DNA of 64,000 nt. It comes from Strigamia acuminata. Its lineage: Eukaryota > Arthropoda > Chilopoda > Geophilomorpha > Linotaeniidae. The translations under genes were made by a program, and so were the position numbers. Below, in pieces: positions 56,418 through 64,000 of this stretch; within the stretch, counting starts at the first letter, position 1, and each line of letters starts with the position of its first letter. Below the pieces are notes generated by a model that saw only the letters and a program-made list of their open reading frames with translations, was not told the origin of the DNA and searched no databases. The stretch spans positions 63,373,369 to 63,437,368 of the forward strand of contig OX442314.1 in assembly GCA_949358305.1 (NCBI GenBank), given 5' to 3'.

Positions 56418-56844
56418 AAGTGGTAGATCAGTTGATCTATTGCCCAAAGTACTAATAGAGGACCACGTATTTTACTATATTAATGGGAAGAGAAAAATAA
56501 AAATTGAGGAGAAGATTATTTATGTCATTATTAGACCAAATCCATTGTTTATACGTGTTCAATTGTTTCAAGATTGTTATATCGTTCGTTTAAACGTTGG
56601 AAAATTCTCAAATGTCCTCCATTTTTAGTTTTCGAAAGTTTCCAAAAGTTGCCGTTGGTGGCGCTTTTTATGACGTCATCGACGACAAACAAGCAGCTTT
56701 TTAGCATGGGCTTGGCTTCATTTAAAAGCTACGAAATTTTTTTCCAAATTTGACAATACTGTTAGGTTATTGGGATTTTAATATTCAGTAAATATTCCAA
56801 TTTGCTATTTGGTGCATGTGTATAGGTTCAAAATAACTAATAAT
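56418..56844. other. No feature recognised
   Basis: AT-rich spacer. GGTGGCGCTTTTTATGACGTC near 56663 resembles the CTCF-like and CRE-like motifs seen in LTRs, but no element boundary is visible. Confidence 0.4.
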
Positions 56845-57612
56845 AAATTTTTAATTTGGTTGTTAAAACCAAATCCAGGCATAAACTGATTTATAAACCA
56901 CTCCAGTCGTGCTTTTAGTTTTAGTGGTTTTTGTGATGGTTTTGGCTGTTTTTGATGCCATTCTGTTTATAGAAGCGGTAAAAGCCATAAAAACTGAAAC
57001 TTTGAAAGCTCCTATTGTTTTTACCTGTAAAATTTGTTTTTGTACCAGTGTATATTGCGTTAGTTGATGTCAATTTTTCTGCTTCAGTTCTCCACGCCTC
57101 AATAAAGTTTTCTGGATTATTTGTGTTTTTGCTTTTGTCATAGTTCTTAATCTCCTCCAAGATCTTTTTGTAGAGCAATTTACCTAAATCCCTGTAGAGA
57201 AATTGACAACGTTTTCCCATCTGTTGCAAAAGTTATTACTATACATACAATGGAGTTTTGACTCCCAGCCAGTTCACAATGAATTGTGGTAAATGATTAC
57301 ACCATTGATCCACTCCTATAGAGTTTAGGTAATTTTTGGACGAATGTATTAGTTCTAGAAAAGATGCCTTATCATATTTCTTCTTTTTTCCATACAAAAT
57401 TGATACTATCACATTGGTCACGCTCATTGTCAGCAAGTTATGCAAGTCAGCCGGTTTGCCTTCTAGTTTTGCAATTTCTTCAACCATACAATTAATTTCA
57501 TCCTAAAAAACAGTTGCAAAAATTAATTTTTTTAGTCAAAAATATTTATTACTGTTAAGTACGGAGTACCATCAAAAAATACATTAAAGAATAATAATCC
57601 AGGTATGGACCA
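56845..57612 (-). pseudogene. Inverted partial copy of P450 gene 2 (exons 4-5)
   Basis: The minus strand encodes exon 4 (MVEEIAKLEGKPADLHNLL..., 57487 to ~57239) and exon 5 (DLGKLLYKKILEEIKN...) of the P450 at 58076, with a few residue changes (e.g. QWCNHL for QWSNHL). Intron sequences on both sides are also copied. The copy has no start, haem-binding loop or other exons. Together with 58893-59650 it forms inverted repeats of about 760 bp separated by 1.28 kb. Confidence 0.9.
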
Positions 57613-58075
57613 GGTAGTAGTATTATATCGAGTCAATACCTTAATCAGAATAAATTGAATTTGGCTGAACCTGATTATAATGTTCAACACTACTGGCAGG
57701 ATCATATAATTTGGGTTGAATTTCTAGACAGTTAGATAAGATAAAAATAAAAAATAGACTTTTTTGATAACTTTAGATTGTAAAACAATATTATTCAGAA
57801 ATTTGTTATACAAGTTTCCATGAGTGTAAAAAACCATACAATAAAGGGATGGTTCACAGAGACCATCAAAAGATTTAAAAGCATGTTGCTATTCTTCTTT
57901 TTCTGTCATTTTGTCGACGGGTTCAACTCATCCCCGTGCAGCGTCTAACAGCATAGATTAAATAATTGGCACTTATGGCGCTTTATCAATACGACCTTGA
58001 TAAATATGACCTTTTGCAAGTCAAGTCAGACTTGCAAAAGTTTAACCAGTATCATTACGTTACACAGGTCACACA
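57613..58075. other. Upstream region of P450 gene 2
   Basis: AT-rich, contains GACTTGCAAAAG/CTTTTGCAAGTC-type short inverted repeats at about 58010-58040 and no further gene. Confidence 0.45.
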
Positions 58076-61000
58076 ATGGAGATGTGGAATGATTCTGTGT
58101 TTCATTCAGCAATCATTTTTTTTATCACGATAATTTTGTGGTCTATTTTCACATATTTGAAATCTGCAAAGAACCTTCCACCGGGACCAAGAGGATTGCC
58201 ATATTTTGGCTATTTGCCATTTTTAGGCGCCAGACCTAATATAACTTTCACAGAACTAAGAAAGAAATACGGCGACATATTCAAGTAAGTGTATTTTAAT
58301 CATCATGTCCTGTTTGTTTATCAATATAGTTGCAATTGTAAATTTTAATTTAGGATTTATATCAGTGGAGAACTAGTAGTTGTTTTGTCATCATTTAAAC
58401 TAATTAAAGAGGTTTTACTGAAGCAAACGTTTGAAGAAAGACCAACGCAATTTGTCGCCTTAACTAAATTTGGTCCAGATCCTGGTACTGTACATATAAA
58501 AATACTGTATACTGTATTTCATTTACAATAAAATGGGAAACTTTAATAATAAATGAATTTTTTTGTAAAGGTGTGTTTTCAGGTTATGGACCTTCTCGTG
58601 TAGAACATCGACGTTTTGTGCTAACCACGCTTCGAAACTTTGGAATGGGCAAAACAAATATGGAACCAAGAATACAGGTGAACAAGTGTCAAACTTCGAA
58701 CTTTGAACTTTTGAACATAGCCGCACTCTAAAAACAGTTAGATTGGTTTTAACGAAATGTTTGCTGGCTGAGCGAGAAATAAACATTTAATTAAAGACAA
58801 CTTTAGGATTTTGTTGTATCAGCGAAATTTAGTAAAGGCAACAAAAAGAGTTCGTAGTTAATTCTACAAAATTGTTGAGTTGTCTTTTGATCCATACCTG
58901 GATTATTATTCCTTAATGTATTTTTTGATGGTACTCCGTACTTAACAGTAATAAATATTTTTGACTAAAAAAATTAATTTTTGCAATTGTTTTTTAGGAT
59001 GAAATTAATTGTATGGTTGAAGAAATTGCAAAACTAGAAGGCAAACCGGCTGACTTGCATAACTTGCTGACAATGAGCGTGACCAATGTGATAGTATCAA
59101 TTTTGTATGGAAAAAGGAAGAAATATGATGAGGCATCTTTTCTAGAACTAATATATTCGTCCAAAAATTACCTAAACTCTATAGGAGTGGATCAATGGAG
59201 TAATCATTTACCACAATTTATTGTGAACTGGCTGGGAGTCAAAACTCCATTGTATGTATAGTAATAACTTTTGCAACAGATGGGAAAACGTCAATTTCTG
59301 TACAGGGATTTAGGTAAATTGCTCTACAAAAAGGTCTTGGAGGAGATTAAGAACTATGACAAAAGCAAAAACACAAATAATCCAGAAAACTTTATTGAGG
59401 CGTGGAGAACTGAAGCAGAAAAATTGACATCAACTAACGCAATATACACTGGTACAAAAACAAATTTTACAGGAAAAAACAATAGGAGCTTTCAAAGTTT
59501 CAGTTTTTATGGCTTTTACCGCTTCTATAAACAGAATGGCATCAAAAACAGCCAAAACCATCACAAAAACCACTAAAACTAAAAGCACGACTGAAGTGGT
59601 TTATAAATCAGTTTATGCCTGGATTTGGTTTTAACAACCAAATTAAAAATGGCCGCCTCAAACGTTAAATAAGGGAGTCACAACCACAATTGGTTGGTTA
59701 AGTGAAAGAAATGGAATTTTTATGCGCCACGTACTCGTGCGAGCGCAAAGCAAAAATGATACAACAAACGAGCCTAAAAACGAACACATCTACGGCTACC
59801 GGTAGGCAAGTTTTTGCGTACTATTTTTTTTGCATACTAAATGGTATAAACTGAAACTTTGAACTCACCTAATTATTATAGATTATATTATTTCTAAATT
59901 GTGCTGAATATGATATTTTCAGAGGAAAGTCTAGCTCAAATAGTTAGCGAGTTATTTATTGCTGGAAGCGACACGACAAGTACAACACTGGAATGGGCAA
60001 TTCTGTATTTAATAAAGCATCCGAAAGTTCAAGAAAAAATTCAAACGGAAATTGATAATGTGATCGGAAAGGAAAAATCTCCAACCATGTCAGATCAGAA
60101 ACTAATGCCGTACACTCAAGCAACTATTATGGAAATTGTTCGAATATCGTCGATAGTGCCTTTGAATGATCCGCACAGTTGGTAATTACTAATTCATCTG
60201 TTTTTAGTCGTGACCAAACCTCGGTATAATGCTATAAAATTTCGCTACTTTGTAGTTTAACGTAATGCTCGTTTAGCGCTAATTATACTGGGAAAGCACA
60301 TACTAATAAAGGTCTTAAGCTTAAACGTTAAACAGTTCATTAACAATAACTACTACAAATTGAATTTGATATATTATATTGTATTACAAGTACCGTTCAC
60401 TGGTTTATTGTGGATCATGGTTCAAAATGTGTGCTGAGACTTAACAATGTTTTGACATTTTTTCAGTGTAACTGAGGATACTACACTAAACGGCTACTGC
60501 ATTCCGAAGAATGCATCAATTTACACGAATTTGTGGGCATTACACAGAGATCCAGAAATATTTGCTCAACCAGAACAGTTTCTGCCAGAACGCTTTATAA
60601 ATGAAGACAATTCAGTAAAACGAGTAGAGGAATTAATTCCTTTTTCTATTGGTAAGTAATTCTACTTTTCTCGTACAGTCAAAACTCTTTATAACGAATC
60701 GCGATATAACAAATTATCGATATAACGAATTGTTATAAATGATTTGGTTGGCCAGCCGTAGAACACCATGTTAAATATTTTCGATATAACGAATTTCAAT
60801 ATAACGAATTATTCGTTATAACAAACAAGTTTTTACGTACATTATAATACTCATAAGCTCTTGTTATAACAAAATTTCAAAACTGGACTCACAACATCCG
60901 ATGCCCATATTTTAGAAACCAAAAAAAATGAAAAATTTACTGTTTTAAAATGGCTGCCAAACAAAAGGCAAGTTTGATTCAGGACAAGTTGAACATTATT

Positions 61001-62716
61001 CATGCCATTGACAATGGCAAGACACCATCAATTGTAGTAGATGAGTTTAATTTGTCTGATTCTACAATTTTCAACAATTCTAAAGAATTGGAATAAAATA
61101 AACATGAAACTTGCATGTTTATGAATAAGTATTATTATTTAAGATGAAATTTAGTTTTTTTTAGCTAATTCGTTTTAACGAACTCTCGTTATAACGAATC
61201 GATTTTCCGGTCCCTTGCGATTCGTTATAAATAGACCCCGGATAAATGCATACAATATATTTATATTCAATAACAAGTAAACCAAAAAAACTATGTTTTT
61301 GAAAAAGGCTTTTATGCTGTATCCCTGTGAAATTTGAATCCATACTAAAAATTTGCCAAATCGTTTTTTAGCAAATAAAAAAAAATGTAGCTTAGATCAA
61401 AAAGTTATCAGCATCATTTGAAAGAGCGGCAAATTCTGCACAGGAAACATATTTTTAATTTTTTAAACTGTTAATTTTCCATATTTTTTGTTTTTATGGT
61501 CAAATTCAAATTTCTTACTAAATTGACCATGCGGTCGCCGGCTACGATTTTGACGACACACACGCTTGCTTGTTACAATTCAAAGTGATTCTTTATTCAA
61601 ATTCAACTAATTATATATCTCACTGGTCAGCCCTGATTGGCTATTTACAATAAAACGTCTATTGGACGTTTTGTCAGACGTGTAACGTCCAATCGCCTCC
61701 TGGCGACGTGTTGTCCCAGGTGGCGCTCCGGTTTGCTTACAGTTTGCCGTAAATCAGAGTTTTCAGCATTCGTACTTACACTTCACAGCGCTAAAAAATG
61801 AGTCTTTTTTTAATTTTTTTTTATTATAATGTGTGAAATGAACTGTTCTAGGGCTTGACGTCGGCCAAAATTTAATTTTTTGTTATGCTGAATTGATTTT
61901 TGGAAAAAACACCCAAAATTAAACAAACCGGAAGTTGAACCACACACACAAACGTTCAAGTCAAGTTCAATAGAAGCCTTTAAAAAGCCGAAATTGGCTT
62001 TTATTGCATATTTCCCGAAAATCGATTTATAAATGCATAAATCGCCATTTTTCTGGGAAAAAACTGCGATTTATGTCTTTTTTTAACGATACGTAACACG
62101 TACGTATCAATTTTTGCCATTTTTTAAGACACGTATCGTATATGTATGCTTGCGTTCGGAAGACTGAGGATGTCGCCAAAAACAGACACCAGGGGAAGTC
62201 ACTAAATTAGAGTCTGGAAAAAGTTTTAAGATATAAACAAATAAACAAATGAAAAAATAGATAAAATGAATTGTAATTACTAATTATAATTCATTTACAT
62301 CAAGAACACTTTGAAATGGCTTTAAGTAGTTATTTAACACCTGATTTCACTCAAATAACTTTTTTTATTTTGCATATTTTTATTTTTATTTTGCATAAAA
62401 TGGAATTTTTGGTGCATATTTTATGCACATAAAACGAATTTTATTTTGCATAAATATCCGGGGTCTAGTTATAAAGAGTTTCAACTGTATTACCATACGT
62501 ATTGTAACTTAATTACCAATACTAAAATTTTTTTTAACAATTATAGGTAGAAGACAATGTTTAGGAGAAACTTTGGCCCGAATGCAATTATTTCTGTATT
62601 TGACAACATTGTTGCAACATTTTACGTTCACAAAACACAAAGATTTAGTGTTGGATTATAAGTATGCTATAGTTTTAGAACCAACTCACCAAAAAGTATG
62701 TGCTAATGTGCGCTAA
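58076..62716 (+). CDS. Microsomal cytochrome P450 (CYP2-clan-like), gene 2
   Basis: Exons: 58076-58284, 58354-58484, 58583-58677, 58998-59251, 59306-59496, 59923-60181, 60467-60651, 62547-62716; 1494 nt, 497 aa, in frame throughout. N-terminal anchor HSAIIFFITIILWSIF, hinge PPGPRGLPYFG, helix I AGSDTTST, ExxR (EIVR), FLPERF and haem loop FSIGRRQCLGE with the axial Cys. It is a clear paralogue of gene 1, so a tandem duplication. The end of exon 5 (59496) is my least certain junction: the alternative unspliced reading runs to a stop at 59576. Exon 4-5 and flanking introns are copied in inverse at 56845-57612. Intron 7 contains a pogo-like element. It should be an ER monooxygenase; substrate unknown. 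Confidence 0.9.
58893..59650 (+). repeat. Right arm of the P450 inverted duplication
   Basis: From GATCCATACCTGG to about GGTTTTAACAACCAAATT. It covers the end of intron 3, exon 4, intron 4, exon 5 and the start of intron 5, and mirrors 56845-57612. Confidence 0.9.
60676..62487. mobile_element. Degenerate pogo/Tigger-like transposon in P450-2 intron 7
   Basis: CAGTCAAAACTCTTTATAACG at the left and its mirror (TATAAAGAGTTTCAACTG) at the right, with TA duplicates (60674-60675, 62488-62489). TATAACGAAT repeats occur near both ends. A short ORF encodes a CENP-B-type helix-turn-helix. The rest of the transposase is missing and other repeats seem inserted. Confidence 0.75.
60950..61096 (+). pseudogene. 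Transposase N-terminus (CENP-B/pogo HTH) remnant
   Basis: 48 codons from ATG: MAAKQKASLIQDKLNIIHAI... and PSIVVDEFNLSDSTI. The pattern of a Lys-rich start, EKL.II..I..GK and STI near the end matches the first helix-turn-helix of Tigger/jerky transposases. It stops before the catalytic domain. Confidence 0.7.
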
Positions 62717-64000
62717 TAGATAGAAATATCTGCCAGTCTATATTACTTGTGTACAAAGCCCATTTTTAAAATGCATGCCAAAAGTATAGAATAATCAGTT
62801 TTTTTGTAATATTTTTTTTTTAGACTTCATCTGGAATCAAACCAATTTTTTAATAGATGCATTTTGTCATTAGAATTTGTTTAAAATTAACACGTTTATA
62901 ATTTTTCTAGAACAATTAATGTGGCAGTGATTTTACATAAAAATGGGGATGACATGACTTAGGTATAGAATATTTCAGGTTTGACACACAAAAATGGATA
63001 AAATAAACATCGTTTGAGATATTTAAATTCCCAATTTATTATTTATTATATTGTATTACGTTGTGTGCTCCTGTGTATAATTTGTGAGCAGCCCTATGGG
63101 AATTCGATAGTGCTGTCAATCACACGTCATTTTTTCTTTCTTGTTGCTTTTTCGTGGACGACGCACCTGTCATGGCAGCGAGCTGCTGTCATGATGAATG
63201 TAATTCTTTTTGTGCTTTTCAATAATAAAAGCATTTTATTCCACGTTGCATCATTCGGGACTCTTGATATAATTCCACACATACACACATTTCTCTCCTG
63301 ATGTCCCACAAGTGGTTGAGGTCAACAGGTTTTTGCTGAGAAATGTCCAACCAAGGTCGCCATTATTTCCTCATCGTCAGCACGCTGTATTGTTTGCCCT
63401 ATCATTAATTAGGGAAAATAAAAGTACATACTGTTGAACACTTATTATTAATAACAATATTGCCGTTATTTTATATTTTTGTTGAGAGTTGCAACACTCA
63501 ACAATGGCAGCGGACGCATTCTCGCGCCTTACATGCGTCTTACATCTCGCGGACGGGAGACGGCAGTATTTATCGCCAGCGTTGACCGCAGAACCGCTCC
63601 ACTGAAGGAACAAGGTATAGGGTGCTTATTTCTAATGTTTATAACTGATCAAATAAAGTATGCTCACTGTTCAATGAAACAATCAACAGTACTTATAATT
63701 AGAAAATAAAAAATTAGGTGCATTATTAACATTAGGTGGGTCTAAAAAAAAATTACGGGTATTCGGCGTTTATTCATAGCTGTACAGGTTTTATTAGACC
63801 ATCGTCTGAAAATTGAACTGACCCAATCTTTGTTGGAGAACCCATCATATTTAGGCGAGTGACGGTCACACGATAGGATACGTACGTACTACCAGACCTT
63901 AAACCTAATTAAACATACTGGCAACTACTTGTACATGGTCTCAAACATGCGCAGAGATCATTCAACTTCCTGATCAAATGGAACGTAGGTTATTATGGAA
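62717..64000. other. Geneless 3' end of window
   Basis: No supported gene. GGGTATTCGGCGTTTATTC at about 63757 recalls the CCGGCGTTTA motif of the MITE at 19375. The other open frames are short and lack similarity. Confidence 0.45.

Noticed and set aside
61540-61790. Another solo LTR (TGTTACAATTC...GCTTACA) with an AGGTGGCGC motif in P450-2 intron 7
   Set aside because: Ends are LTR-like but no matching target duplication was found and no second copy exists in the window.
1-64000. tRNA or rRNA genes
   Set aside because: I looked for cloverleaf-like GGTTCRANNCC boxes and rRNA cores and saw none that could be supported; only the tRNA-Gln-complementary primer site was found.

Overview
The window is animal nuclear DNA, most likely from an arthropod or another small-intron invertebrate. 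Host genes are split by GT-AG introns, many only 50-100 bp long, and there are no operons or bacterial signals. The recognisable host genes are one molybdenum hydroxylase of the aldehyde oxidase type, two cytochrome P450s and a DEG/ENaC-channel fragment. The rest is mostly transposable elements and satellites. The species cannot be read from the sequence.

Layout. 1-6423: mostly geneless AT-rich DNA with a CCA microsatellite, one possible orphan exon (2359-2454) and a TA-flanked MITE (5244-5543). 6424-19894 (+): a complete Ty3/gypsy-type LTR retrotransposon with 1654-bp LTRs, tRNA-Gln primer site, gag, a textbook -1 frameshift signal, pol, a third ORF unlike envelope proteins, and a polypurine tract. 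Its 3' LTR alone carries a 321-bp MITE. 20016-20835: a pogo-like transposon fragment and an AT-rich minisatellite. 21296-29764 (-): a second complete Ty3/gypsy element with 573-bp LTRs and a different -1 frameshift heptamer. 29765-32618: a foldback-type repeat with a 21-bp minisatellite expanded inside it.

32619-51615 (+): the aldehyde oxidase gene, 27 exons by my reading, 3720 coding nt in frame throughout. Its introns hold a solo LTR, an 8.25-kb intron filled with alternating 83-bp and 21-bp satellites and a Copia-derived ORF, a DEG/ENaC fragment broken by a hAT-like MITE, and a nested stack of inverted-repeat elements. 51669-52535: a Tc1/mariner-type MITE and a solo LTR. 53138-55251 and 58076-62716 (+): two related P450 genes (506 and 497 aa by my splicing). 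Between them lie a degraded gypsy fragment and an inverted partial copy of the second P450. The second P450 hosts a pogo/Tigger-like element in its 1.9-kb intron 7.

Most unusual items: the third ORF of the first retrotransposon, with DnaJ-like cysteine modules; the repeated RNA-hairpin module inside that element's very long R region; and the antisense Copia-derived ORF that keeps a zinc knuckle and integrase fold but has lost catalytic residues and reverse transcriptase, sitting behind a 330-bp TATA-containing module that also occurs 5 kb away in the opposite orientation. All splice models and alignments were done by eye.
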